A stretch of DNA of 23,945 nucleotides from the NCBI GenBank assembly GCA_045598345.1, contig JAZLLX010000056.1, positions 1-23,945 on the forward strand, given 5' to 3'. Shown here piece by piece: positions 1-6,769 of the stretch. A model generated the notes under the pieces. It was not told the origin of the DNA and did no database searches. It worked only from the letters and a program-made list of their open reading frames with translations. The position numbers and the translations under genes are program-made. The DNA is from Phascolarctobacterium_B sp045598345 (GTDB lineage Bacteria; Bacillota; Negativicutes; Acidaminococcales; Acidaminococcaceae). How positions within the stretch are numbered: position 1 is the stretch's first letter; each line of letters starts with the position of its first letter.

Positions 1-38
1 AATCTTTCTTCTTGTGTAAAATGTGTGTAGGATTGCAT
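1..38 (-). CDS. IS30-family transposase, N-terminal fragment (continues outside window)
   Basis: Reading the minus strand from an ATG at 38-36 gives MQSYTHFTQEER, which matches the typical start of IS30-family transposases (a short basic or aromatic lead followed by an 'xFTxEER' motif before the helix-turn-helix). A Shine-Dalgarno AAGGAG (51-46) lies 7 nt upstream. Only 12 codons are present, so the DDE catalytic domain cannot be checked. The start codon and part of the Shine-Dalgarno lie in one arm of an inverted repeat (30-48 / 84-102). Confidence 0.75.
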   Translation of the reverse strand, partial: MQSYTHFTQEER

Positions 39-102
39 AGCGATTCTCCTTGTAAGATTTTGTTTGCTATCTTTATTTTACACGAGAATCGTTGTGCAAT
101 CC
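30..102 (-). promoter_or_regulatory. Inverted repeat covering the transposase start site
   Basis: The arms 30-48 and 84-102 pair at 17 of 19 positions, with a 35-nt loop. The transposase ATG (36-38) is wholly inside the inner arm, and the Shine-Dalgarno overlaps it. A transcript entering from outside the element would fold and hide the start. One initiating inside the loop would not. Known IS elements (IS10, IS50) use such a device against read-through activation; its action here is inferred. A competing pairing exists between 14-22 and 75-83 (9 of 9). Confidence 0.55.
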
Positions 103-150
103 ACTTTTTTTAGGTGTTGCACTTCATATTATAATTTGCCGCCCCTCCCC

Positions 151-214
151 CCAAGGAGAGGGTTACTTTCGCTTTATACTAACTCTCCTGCTATAATCAC
201 AGGAACGTCCTACC
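151..214 (+). repeat. MITE-like intergenic element, copy a (right half only)
   Basis: Its first 25 bases (151-175) are identical to 18551-18575. Its last 21 bases (194-214) are a TACC-ended terminal sequence shared with 17637-17657, 18429-18449 and 18594-18614. Between them, CGCTTT and CTGCTATAATCAC are separated by exactly 12 nt, as in the other two long copies. The left half seems to have been lost to the adjacent IS30 element. A 7-bp tandem array (218-245) follows 3 nt after the end. Confidence 0.65.
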
Positions 215-217
215 TTC

Positions 218-245
218 ATTCTTAATTCTACATTCTTAATTCTTA
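218..245. repeat. Heptamer tandem array A (unit ATTCTTA)
   Basis: Four contiguous 7-bp units with the pattern ATTCTTA; unit 2 is ATTCTAC. The last unit contains the stop codon of the wecG-like gene (243-245). It begins 3 nt after the TACC end of repeat copy a. Confidence 0.7.
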
Positions 246-974
246 ACTGCAATCACTGGAAGATTTTGCGAAAATTTTCAATACGAATTTCGGCAGAGTG
301 CTTGCCATCCGTTTAAAGCGGTAAGGTTCTTTCATAAGCCGGTACAGCCATTCCAGCCCTGCTTTTTGCATCCAAAGGGGTGCCCTTGTGGTCTGACCGC
401 TTAAAACATCAAAACTGCCTCCAATTCCCATTAACAGATTTGCCTGCAATTTATCTTTGTTCCCGTCCAGCCAAAACTCCTGTTTGGGCGCTCCCAAGGC
501 GGCGAAAAGCATTTCCGCCCCACTGCTATTTATTTCACTGATAATAGTATCATTTTCCTTTGCCTGAAAATAGCCGTTACGGCAACCTGCAACTTTTAAA
601 CCGTGATAAAGTTCTTTTGCCTTTTCCGCCGCTTTTTCCGCAATGCCCGGCTTGCCACCAAAGAAATAAACTTTTTTCTGTGTCTTTGCAGCTAATTGCA
701 AGAGTTGATGAAACAGGTCATAACCGGCCACCCGTTCAGGCACGGGACTGCCCAAATGTTTCGCCGCCCATACAACCCCCGCCCCGTCCGGCGTAACGAT
801 AGTCGCCCGATGCAGAAGTTCAAGATAGGCAGAGTCATTTTGTGCCATCATAATAATTTCTGCATTAGCGGTAACTGCAAATGTTTTTTCCTGCTTTTGC
901 AATCGCTCATCTATGAAATTGACTGTTTCCTGCATGGATAAAGAACTGACAGGAATGTTAAGAATGTTTATCAT
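243..974 (-). CDS. WecG/TagA/CpsF-family glycosyltransferase (GT26)
   Basis: The protein is predicted to move an N-acetylmannosamine-type sugar from a UDP donor onto a lipid-linked GlcNAc (undecaprenyl-PP) at the inner face of the cytoplasmic membrane, for wall or surface polysaccharide. Family signatures (numbered from the chosen start): TANAEI at 36-41, TPDGAGVVWA at 61-70 with the likely catalytic Asp63, FFGGKPG at 104-110, ALGAPKQEFW at 159-168, and GIGGSFDVLSG at 183-193. The basic C-terminal tail (about 200-243) fits the membrane-binding appendage of TagA enzymes. I chose the ATG at 974, giving 243 aa, because the family begins with an 'xxILxIPV' strand. The longer frame to 1016 is read from heptamer repeat DNA. 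The Shine-Dalgarno is weak (AGAG) and itself lies in repeats. The acceptor pathway cannot be told from this gene alone. Confidence 0.88.
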   Translation of the reverse strand: MINILNIPVSSLSMQETVNFIDERLQKQEKTFAVTANAEIIMMAQNDSAYLELLHRATIVTPDGAGVVWAAKHLGSPVPERVAGYDLFHQLLQLAAKTQKKVYFFGGKPGIAEKAAEKAKELYHGLKVAGCRNGYFQAKENDTIISEINSSGAEMLFAALGAPKQEFWLDGNKDKLQANLLMGIGGSFDVLSGQTTRAPLWMQKAGLEWLYRLMKEPYRFKRMASTLPKFVLKIFAKSSSDCS

Positions 975-975
975 A

Positions 976-1000
976 TTTGCTCTTTGTTCTTTGACATTTA
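976..1000. repeat. Heptamer array C (unit TCTTTGN), identical to 18625-18649
   Basis: Units TCTTTGT and TCTTTGA are preceded by a partial unit. All 25 bases recur at 18625-18649 beyond the autotransporter terminator. This array forms the immediate upstream (ribosome-binding) region of the wecG-like gene. Confidence 0.65.
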
Positions 1001-1007
1001 TTCCAAA

Positions 1008-1035
1008 ATTACGCATTGCGAATTACGCATTACGC
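1008..1035. repeat. Heptamer array B (unit ATTACGC)
   Basis: Four 7-bp units: ATTACGC three times and ATTGCGA once, followed by a partial ATTAT. It ends 6 nt before the prfC stop codon (1042-1044), filling most of the prfC-wecG gap. Confidence 0.7.
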
Positions 1036-1041
1036 ATTATC

Positions 1042-2652
1042 CTAAACTCTCGCCACATCATTCGGCACAATGGTCAGTTCAATGCCGGGGTTTCGTTCAA
1101 CAACCCAATTTAACGCCCACTCGTTATTAACCAAAATAACAGGGCGTTCTTTTTTGTCCAAAACTAACATAGTATTATCCATGCCTTTGAGATTATCCAA
1201 AGTTTCCGCTTTGTCCGAATATACCCAGCGTGCCACCCCGTAAGGCAGACGGGTCATAACTAATTGGGCATTATATTCATTTTCCAAACGGTATTCCAAT
1301 ACTTCTAACTGCAATTCGCCCACCACGCCTACAACAAAGGATTCCATACCCATGCCTTCCTGATGGAAGATCTGAATCGCCCCTTCCTGTGAAAGTTGCA
1401 AAATCCCCTTTTCAAATTGTTTGCGTTTCAAACTGTCCTTCGGCTGTACTCTGGCAAAGATTTCCGGCGGGAAAACGGGAAATTCCTCAAACTGAACTTT
1501 CAGTTTTTCATCACTCAAAGAATCGCCAATACCAAAGATGCCCGGGTCAAAGACACCGATAATATCCCCAGGGTATGCCCGTTCCACAATGGTTCGTTCC
1601 TGTGCCATAAATTGTTGCGGCTGGGCCAGTTTCACCGGCTTGCCGCTCTGCGTGTGATAGACCGTCATCCCTTTATCAAAAACGCCGCTGCAAATCCGCA
1701 TAAAACTGATTCTGTCCCTGTGGGCAGGGTTCATATTGGCTTGTATTTTGAAAACAAAGGCACTAAAATTCTCATTTTCCGGCTCAATAATATTACCGTC
1801 CAAAAGTTCTCTCGGTTGGGGTTCCGGGCTTAATTCCAAAAACTTTTTCAAGAAACCTTCAACACCAAAATTGGTCATGGCACTGCCGAAGAACATGGGT
1901 GTAAGTTCCCCTTTGGTTACCAAGTCCATATTGAATTCGTCCCCCGCCATATCCAAAAGTTCTATATCATTGCAAAGGTTTTGGTATAGTTCTTCCCCAA
2001 GCATTTCTTTGATTTTCGGGTCATCCAAAGCCCCCGTAGTGGACTGCAATTTTTTGGAGCCGTGACTGCCGTCTTCCTCAAATAGTTCAATGGTTTTTGA
2101 CAGACGGTTATATACGCCCTGATAATGTCCGTCAATACCGATGGGCCAGTCAATCGGGAAGGCACGGATATTCAACAGTTTTTCAATTTCATCCATCAAA
2201 TCAAAGGGGTTCCGTCCGTAGCGGTCTAATTTATTTACAAATGTAAAAATAGGCAGACGACGGCGGTGTGCCACCCAAAAGAGTTTTTTGGTCTGCGGTT
2301 CCACGCCTTTTGCCGCGTCAATAAGCATCACGGCACTGTCCGCAGCCATAAGGGTACGGTAAGTGTCCTCACTGAAGTCCTGATGGCCGGGGGTGTCCAA
2401 AATGTTCACCCTGTAGCCGTCATAATCAAACTGCAATACAGAACTGGTAACCGAAATACCACGCTGTTTTTCAATTTCCATCCAGTCGGAAACCGCATGC
2501 TTATTGGCTTTGCGTGCTTTAACAGAACCTGCCAAATGAATTGCCCCGCCATAGAGCAACAGTTTCTCTGTCAAAGTAGTTTTGCCCGCATCAGGATGGC
2601 TGATAATGGCAAAAGTCCGGCGTTTGGCGATTTTTTCCTGTAATTCAGTCAT
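1042..2652 (-). CDS. prfC: Peptide chain release factor 3 (RF3)
   Basis: A ribosome-dependent GTPase that recycles RF1/RF2 after peptide release in the cytoplasm. It has the EF-G-like G domain with P-loop SHPDAGKTTL at 18-27, DTPGH at 86-90 and NKLD at 140-143, then the RF3-specific domains II and III, for 536 aa, which is the normal family length. I chose the ATG at 2652 rather than the in-frame upstream start because AGGAG sits just ahead and the protein then starts MTELQEKIAKRRTFA. The start overlaps the end of the zinc-ribbon gene by 8 nt, so translation is probably coupled. A heptamer array abuts the stop. Confidence 0.96.
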   Translation of the reverse strand: MTELQEKIAKRRTFAIISHPDAGKTTLTEKLLLYGGAIHLAGSVKARKANKHAVSDWMEIEKQRGISVTSSVLQFDYDGYRVNILDTPGHQDFSEDTYRTLMAADSAVMLIDAAKGVEPQTKKLFWVAHRRRLPIFTFVNKLDRYGRNPFDLMDEIEKLLNIRAFPIDWPIGIDGHYQGVYNRLSKTIELFEEDGSHGSKKLQSTTGALDDPKIKEMLGEELYQNLCNDIELLDMAGDEFNMDLVTKGELTPMFFGSAMTNFGVEGFLKKFLELSPEPQPRELLDGNIIEPENENFSAFVFKIQANMNPAHRDRISFMRICSGVFDKGMTVYHTQSGKPVKLAQPQQFMAQERTIVERAYPGDIIGVFDPGIFGIGDSLSDEKLKVQFEEFPVFPPEIFARVQPKDSLKRKQFEKGILQLSQEGAIQIFHQEGMGMESFVVGVVGELQLEVLEYRLENEYNAQLVMTRLPYGVARWVYSDKAETLDNLKGMDNTMLVLDKKERPVILVNNEWALNWVVERNPGIELTIVPNDVARV

Positions 2653-3232
2653 GGGTTTTCTCCTCATTCATTTCTGCCGCTTCCATTTTGGTTTCATAAA
2701 TGGCATACTGCTCTAAAATCTGTTCTTTAATATAGTCCGGCATTTCTGCTTCCGTTTCCAGTTCCCCACGCCGGTTAATACGGAAAGCAACCTGCTCATA
2801 TTTTTCACCACCGTAGGTTTCACAGCTGACGGTGGTACGCATAAATGCTTCTTCAAAAGTGCATTTTTGCAAAACATCTTTTTTGCGTTTTTTGTCCCAT
2901 TTTTCATAGAACTTAAATAATTTCTTTTGTGCCGTCAAGGGAATATCCTGCCCCACAACTACGGTCTGATTTTCTTCCAGAGGGGTGCAGTCCAAAGCCA
3001 TAATTTTTGTACCGTCCTGCAAAACTAAGTCCACGGTCATAACGCAGTCCTGCTCGTGAAAATTGGCGGACTTAATCTGCCATTTTTCCTGCCAGTCCTC
3101 AATACATTTGTCACAGATGAGTTTTGTTTCCTGAATACTGGTGGTCAAATATTCATCCCTGTAATAGAGTTTGCCTTTGGGCTGAAACTTCTTACCGCAT
3201 TCACTGCATTTGAAAATCAGTTCCCGAATCAT
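2645..3232 (-). CDS. Hypothetical zinc-ribbon protein, coupled to prfC
   Basis: A 195-aa soluble protein that I do not recognise. The N-terminus carries two CxxC pairs (Cys9/Cys12 in KCSECGKKF and Cys40/Cys43 in CDKC), typical of a treble-clef or zinc-ribbon site. The rest alternates charged and hydrophobic residues and ends in a Glu-rich tail; no membrane segment or signal is seen. The start is the ATG at 3232, with AGGAGGG directly upstream. Any longer frame merely reads through the tRNA and terminator. The last 8 nt overlap the prfC start, which points to a translation-related role, but that is inference. No clear own promoter is seen between the tRNA terminator and the start. Confidence 0.8.
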   Translation of the reverse strand: MIRELIFKCSECGKKFQPKGKLYYRDEYLTTSIQETKLICDKCIEDWQEKWQIKSANFHEQDCVMTVDLVLQDGTKIMALDCTPLEENQTVVVGQDIPLTAQKKLFKFYEKWDKKRKKDVLQKCTFEEAFMRTTVSCETYGGEKYEQVAFRINRRGELETEAEMPDYIKEQILEQYAIYETKMEAAEMNEEKTHD

Positions 3233-3252
3233 ATTCCCTCCTAATTTTTGGT

Positions 3253-3285
3253 ATAAAAAAACCTTTACGGGGAACCCGTAAAGGT
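3253..3285 (-). terminator. Rho-independent terminator after tRNA-Pro
   Basis: A perfect 11-bp stem (3261-3271 with 3275-3285) and a 3-nt loop, followed on the minus strand by a run of seven T. It sits 12 nt past the tRNA CCA end and about 20 nt before the start of the zinc-ribbon gene. It would end tRNA transcripts and possibly attenuate read-through into the zinc-ribbon/prfC genes. Confidence 0.9.
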
Positions 3286-3297
3286 CTGTTTGCGACT

Positions 3298-3374
3298 TGG
3301 TCGGAGCGGCGGGATTCGAACCCACGGCCTCTTCCACCCCAAGGAAGCGCTCTACCAAACTGAGCCACGCCCCG
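3298..3374 (-). tRNA. tRNA-Pro (anticodon GGG)
   Basis: The full cloverleaf reads on the minus strand. The acceptor stem CGGGGCG pairs with CGCTCCG, with one G-U. The D stem is GCTC/GAGC and the anticodon stem CTTCC/GGAAG, with loop TTGGGGT, hence anticodon GGG for CCC codons. The T arm is GTGGG-TTCGAAT-CCCGC. The discriminator is A73, and the CCA end is encoded (3300-3298). The C1-G72 pair is characteristic of bacterial proline tRNAs. Total 77 nt. Confidence 0.96.
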
Positions 3375-3388
3375 AATCACAATATTGT

Positions 3389-3417
3389 ATTATATGAGTA
3401 TTGTTAGAACTTGTCAA
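3389..3417 (-). promoter_or_regulatory. Consensus sigma-70 promoter for tRNA-Pro
   Basis: On the minus strand, TTGACA (3417-3412) and TATAAT (3394-3389) are separated by exactly 17 nt, a perfect match to consensus. The -35 lies inside the last codons of thrB. The predicted start is near 3382, about 8 nt before the mature tRNA 5' end. Confidence 0.85.
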
Positions 3418-4327
3418 GCACTTTCGCACCAAATTTATCTAAATCAAAAATATGGTACGCCGAATTAAGTTTTTTTGCCCGCAAAACATTTTTCATGGCA
3501 CTGCCGATTTTCCCGCAATCCGCTTCCGGTGAAGCATAGGCCATAATTGTGGAGCCAGCACCGCTGATAATGGCATTGTATGCCCCTGCGGCACGGGCGG
3601 CATCAAACACTTCATCAAGTTTGGGAATCAGGTGCGCCCTGTAGGGCTGGTGCAGTTTGTCTTCCAATGCCGCTGTAAGATATTCGTAATTTCCGCTTAA
3701 AATTGCCCCCACAAGCAAAGCGCTGCGGCTGGTATTGAAAACCGCATCCTTATGCGGTACGGTTGGCGGAATGGCCTGACGGGCAACCTCTGTAGATAAT
3801 TGCATTTCCGGCACCAAGGCAATGAATTTCAAAGGTTTGACCGGCCTGACAACTAAAGAATGGGGTTTATTTTCAGCATCCAAATAACTGACAGTAAAAT
3901 TACCGAAAATTGCCGGCGCCACATTGTCCGGGTGGCCTTCCAAGGCATTTGCATAATTCAAAATTTGTTCCCGGGTCAGATTTGCACCGCTTAAAATGCT
4001 GGCGGCCAGCACCCCGCCTACGATGCAGGCACTGCTGCTGCCCAGTCCCCTGCTCAAAGGAATACGGTTCAGCATACTGACTTTAAGCCCAATTTTTTGC
4101 CCTTTGGTCAATTCGTTCCACACAGTGAAAAAGGAACGGAAAGCCAGATTGCCCCCAAAGGGCTTCAGATAATCACTGCCCTGCCCCTGAACATGCAGTT
4201 CCATGCCCTCGTGGTCAAGTATTTCGTAAGTTACTTCATTATTAAAATTAAGCGCCAGCCCTAAAGAATCAAAGCCGGGACCGCAGTTGGCACTGGTGGC
4301 AGGCACTTGAACAGTTACTTTTTTCAT
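3404..4327 (-). CDS. thrB: Homoserine kinase
   Basis: Phosphorylates L-homoserine with ATP to O-phosphohomoserine, the penultimate step to threonine, in the cytoplasm. A 307-aa GHMP-kinase-fold protein: the N-terminal strand with TSANCGPGFDSLGLAL at 11-26, and the ATP-binding glycine/serine loop PLSRGLGSSSA at 90-100. The late GHMP motif SGAGSTIMAY is present. The ATG at 4327 shares one base with the TGA of hom, so the two are coupled. Its final codons carry the -35 box of the tRNA-Pro promoter. No terminator is seen between thrB and the tRNA, so operon transcripts may run on to the terminator at 3253-3285. Confidence 0.95.
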   Translation of the reverse strand: MKKVTVQVPATSANCGPGFDSLGLALNFNNEVTYEILDHEGMELHVQGQGSDYLKPFGGNLAFRSFFTVWNELTKGQKIGLKVSMLNRIPLSRGLGSSSACIVGGVLAASILSGANLTREQILNYANALEGHPDNVAPAIFGNFTVSYLDAENKPHSLVVRPVKPLKFIALVPEMQLSTEVARQAIPPTVPHKDAVFNTSRSALLVGAILSGNYEYLTAALEDKLHQPYRAHLIPKLDEVFDAARAAGAYNAIISGAGSTIMAYASPEADCGKIGSAMKNVLRAKKLNSAYHIFDLDKFGAKVLDKF

Positions 4328-5631
4328 CAGTCCATGTCCTTGTCTTCCACCCTGATAACACTGCTGATTTCCGAAACCACGGGAAGGACTTTCAACAAAT
4401 TAAGCGCCATTTGCAAACTCATTTCGGAAACTCTGTGGGTAATAACCACAATCTCCGCACTCTGGCCGGGCAAATCCTTTTGCACCACATTCCGCAAAGA
4501 AACATTTTGGGATGCAAAGGAGGCGGCAATGGCGCTCAACGCCCCGGGCTCGTCCGTAACCCGCATACGGATATAGCAGGGGGCAAACATAAACTCTTTG
4601 GAGCAAAGTTTTTTCTCGTTAAAGCAAGTGCAACTGATACGGCCGCTGTCCTTGTTTTTCATATTTCTTGCGGCTTCCATAATGTCGCTGCATACCGCAC
4701 TGGCGGTGGGGAAACGTCCTGCCCCCATACCCATAAACATGGTGTCACCCACTGCATCACCCACAACGAAAATTGCATTATAAACATCATTTACATTGGC
4801 AAGGGGATGATCCTTTGGTAACATGGTGGGATGCACCGCAACGCTGATTCCATGCTCCGGGTCACGCTTGGCAACAGCCAAAAGTTTAATCACATAACCC
4901 AGTTCCTTGGCAAACTGGATATCTTTAATAGAAATTTTTTCAATGCCCTCCACTGCCACATCATCAAGATTCAAACGGGTATTGAAAGCAATGGAACCAA
5001 GAATTACAATTTTCCGTGCCGCATCAAGTCCGCCCACATCCGCAGTGGGGTCACTTTCCGCATAACCCTTTTCCTGTGCCTCTTTCAGCACGTCATTATA
5101 ATCCATACCTTCCCGGGACATTTTGGTAAGCATATAGTTTGTTGTGCCGTTCACAATACCCATTACGGTTTGAATTTCATTGGCGGCCAAACTGGTTTTC
5201 AAGGGGGTAATAATGGGAATGCCCCCCGCCACGCTGGCCTCAAAAAGCAAATCACAACCATTTTCTTCCGCAATGGGGAAAAGTTCCTTGCCGTATTTTG
5301 CCACCACGTCCTTATTGGCGGTAACAACGGATTTGCCGTGCCGCAAAGCGTCCTCTATAAATTCCTTGGCCGGATGTTCACGGCCGATCAGTTCCACCAC
5401 AATCTTAATTTCATTGTCTTCCAAAATATCCTCAATTTTGTCTGTGTAAGTGTAGTTGGTACCGTACTCTTTTTTGTAATTTTCCATATCTTTAGCCAAA
5501 CCAAAGATTTTAGTAAGCTGAATTTGCTCACCTGTCTTTTTGCAAATATCCGGCGCATTTTTTTCTAAAACTTTAATCACACCGCCGCCAACTGTACCTG
5601 CCCCCAAAAGGGCAATTTTAATCACATCCAT
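4327..5631 (-). CDS. hom: Homoserine dehydrogenase
   Basis: Reduces L-aspartate semialdehyde to homoserine with NAD(P)H, at the branch towards threonine and methionine. 434 aa: Rossmann loop GAGTVGGG at 10-17, the catalytic domain with GIVNGTTNYM and the ADVGGLDAARK segment, and a C-terminal ACT domain (about 350-425, RVTDEPGALSAIA) expected to sense threonine. The ATG at 5631 is preferred. A longer frame starts at a TTG within a 6-bp repeat and would add an artefactual Arg-rich leader. The Shine-Dalgarno itself is made of that repeat (5635-5652). It lies 26 nt after pheB and overlaps thrB by one base. Confidence 0.95.
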   Translation of the reverse strand: MDVIKIALLGAGTVGGGVIKVLEKNAPDICKKTGEQIQLTKIFGLAKDMENYKKEYGTNYTYTDKIEDILEDNEIKIVVELIGREHPAKEFIEDALRHGKSVVTANKDVVAKYGKELFPIAEENGCDLLFEASVAGGIPIITPLKTSLAANEIQTVMGIVNGTTNYMLTKMSREGMDYNDVLKEAQEKGYAESDPTADVGGLDAARKIVILGSIAFNTRLNLDDVAVEGIEKISIKDIQFAKELGYVIKLLAVAKRDPEHGISVAVHPTMLPKDHPLANVNDVYNAIFVVGDAVGDTMFMGMGAGRFPTASAVCSDIMEAARNMKNKDSGRISCTCFNEKKLCSKEFMFAPCYIRMRVTDEPGALSAIAASFASQNVSLRNVVQKDLPGQSAEIVVITHRVSEMSLQMALNLLKVLPVVSEISSVIRVEDKDMD

Positions 5632-5634
5632 TTT

Positions 5635-5652
5635 CCTTCTCCTTCTCCTTCT
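5635..5652 (-). repeat. 6-bp tandem repeat forming the hom ribosome-binding site
   Basis: Three exact copies of AGAAGG on the minus strand, directly before the hom ATG. The repeats create overlapping AAGGAG sites; the closest AGGAG is 7 nt from the ATG. Gain or loss of a unit would change the number of possible ribosome sites but not the reading frame. Confidence 0.7.
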
Positions 5653-5657
5653 CAATC

Positions 5658-6101
5658 TTAACTTTGACCTAAAACTTCAATACGCTTTGTGCCCTGCAAC
5701 ATGCGTAATTTGTCCAGCATGGCTTCCAAATCCACATTCATAATTTTTGTATCAATGGAAAGGGTAATATGGGCAATGCCCTGCATAGGGATACCCTGAT
5801 TGATGGTAATAATACTGCCCCCGTCCTCCGCAATGGAATTAAGCACACGGCTCAAAGCGCCGGGTTTGTCCTCCACCAAAATTGACAAACTGATAATCTT
5901 ATTTTTTGTCGCTTCGTAGAACGGAAAAATTGAGTCCCTGTATTTGTAATAGGCACTCCGGCTCAGCCCCAACTGCTTCACCGCATCATTGATGGTCAGT
6001 TCATCATTCATCCGCAACAGTTCTTTTGTTTTAATGGTCTTACGGATGGCTTCGGGCAGGATTCTCTCTTCCACAAGATAAAATTTTGTGTTCTTATTCA
6101 T
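5658..6101 (-). CDS. pheB: ACT domain-containing protein, PheB/UPF0735 family
   Basis: A 147-aa regulatory-type protein. The N-terminal half has a helix-turn-helix-like segment (about 36-56, TINDAVKQLGLSRSAYYKYR). The C-terminal half (about 69-147) is an ACT domain with the EDKPGALSRVLNSIAE loop that binds small ligands such as amino acids. Members are often next to hom or pheA, and no enzymatic activity is established for the family. Its ATG overlaps the plsY stop by 4 nt, and hom follows after 26 nt, so a role in sensing an amino acid for hom/thrB is plausible but inferred. The symbol comes from the family name, not from proven function. Confidence 0.85.
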   Translation of the reverse strand: MNKNTKFYLVEERILPEAIRKTIKTKELLRMNDELTINDAVKQLGLSRSAYYKYRDSIFPFYEATKNKIISLSILVEDKPGALSRVLNSIAEDGGSIITINQGIPMQGIAHITLSIDTKIMNVDLEAMLDKLRMLQGTKRIEVLGQS

Positions 6102-6769
6102 AATTTTTTCACATTCCCCACTTTAATTTTATTTTCTGTGCCGTTGACCAAACGGATAATATTTTCCTTATGGCGGATAACAATAAAAAGCCCGCAAACA
6201 ATGGCAAGCGCTATAAATGACCGGGAATAACCGAATCCCCAGGCCAGCACCGGCACCAGGCAAGCCGCCACAATGGAAGCTAAAGAAACATATTTGGTCA
6301 AAAGCACAATGACCAGCCAAATACCAAAATCAATCAAACTAACTTCCGGCATCAAATATACCAAAAGCCCCAGTCCGGTTGCCACCCCCTTGCCGCCTTT
6401 CAAGCCAAGGAACAAGGAATAGTTGTGTCCGATAATAGTGCCAATGGCAGCAATAACTGTCAGAAAATTCATGTGATAAATCCAATTGGCAATACAGCAG
6501 GCCGCCATACCCTTTGCCATATCACTGAGGAGTACAACAAGGGCTGCAGGAATGCCAACTGTACGAAAAACATTGGTGGCACCGATATTATGACTGCCAT
6601 ATTCCCGGATATCAATTTTGTACCAGCCCTTTACAATCCACAGGCCGCTGGGAACGGAACCAAAAATATAGCCGATAAAAAGACAATAAACAATGGGCAG
6701 GGACAAATGCTCCATCACATTGATAAGCAGTTCCAATTCAGGAAAATGAGGCACGGGAGGTAAATTCAT
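6098..6769 (-). CDS. plsY: Glycerol-3-phosphate acyltransferase PlsY
   Basis: Membrane enzyme that acylates glycerol-3-phosphate from acyl-phosphate to make lysophosphatidic acid, the first phospholipid step. Its motifs are GSVPSG at 37-42 with GSHNIGATNVFRTVG at 58-72, then GHNYSLFLGLKGGKGVATG at 114-132, and RHKENIIRLVNGTENK at 199-214. Several hydrophobic helices fit the family. At 223 aa it carries about 18 extra residues at the N-terminus. The ATG at 6769 was kept because it shares one base with the der stop (TAATG), and no better ribosome site precedes the internal Met at 6715. Confidence 0.95.
   Translation of the reverse strand: MNLPPVPHFPELELLINVMEHLSLPIVYCLFIGYIFGSVPSGLWIVKGWYKIDIREYGSHNIGATNVFRTVGIPAALVVLLSDMAKGMAACCIANWIYHMNFLTVIAAIGTIIGHNYSLFLGLKGGKGVATGLGLLVYLMPEVSLIDFGIWLVIVLLTKYVSLASIVAACLVPVLAWGFGYSRSFIALAIVCGLFIVIRHKENIIRLVNGTENKIKVGNVKKL

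Larger units (their letters stand above)
1..141 (-). mobile_element. IS30-family insertion sequence, transposase-proximal end (partial)
   Basis: This is the terminal part of an insertion sequence whose transposase runs off the left edge of the window. The start of an IS30-type transposase is visible on the minus strand at 38. The sequence at about 112-141 resembles the terminal inverted repeats of IS30-family elements: read inward it contains AATTATAATATGAAGTGCAA. The outer boundary near 137-141 is an estimate, because the other end and any target duplication are not in the window. Just outside lies a truncated copy of the local intergenic repeat (151-214), which suggests the IS landed in or beside that repeat. 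Confidence 0.75.

Noticed and set aside
1396..1833. Plus-strand 145-codon frame inside prfC.
   Set aside because: It lies antisense to a full-length, well-conserved prfC and shows no recognisable protein features.
3233..3358. N-terminal extension of the zinc-ribbon protein (reads ...VGSNPAAPT...).
   Set aside because: It is the translated tRNA-Pro and its terminator. AGGAGGG before the ATG at 3232 marks the real start.
5632..5657. T-box or amino-acid attenuator ahead of hom.
   Set aside because: The gap to pheB is only 26 nt and is filled by the ribosome-site repeat; there is no room for a leader.
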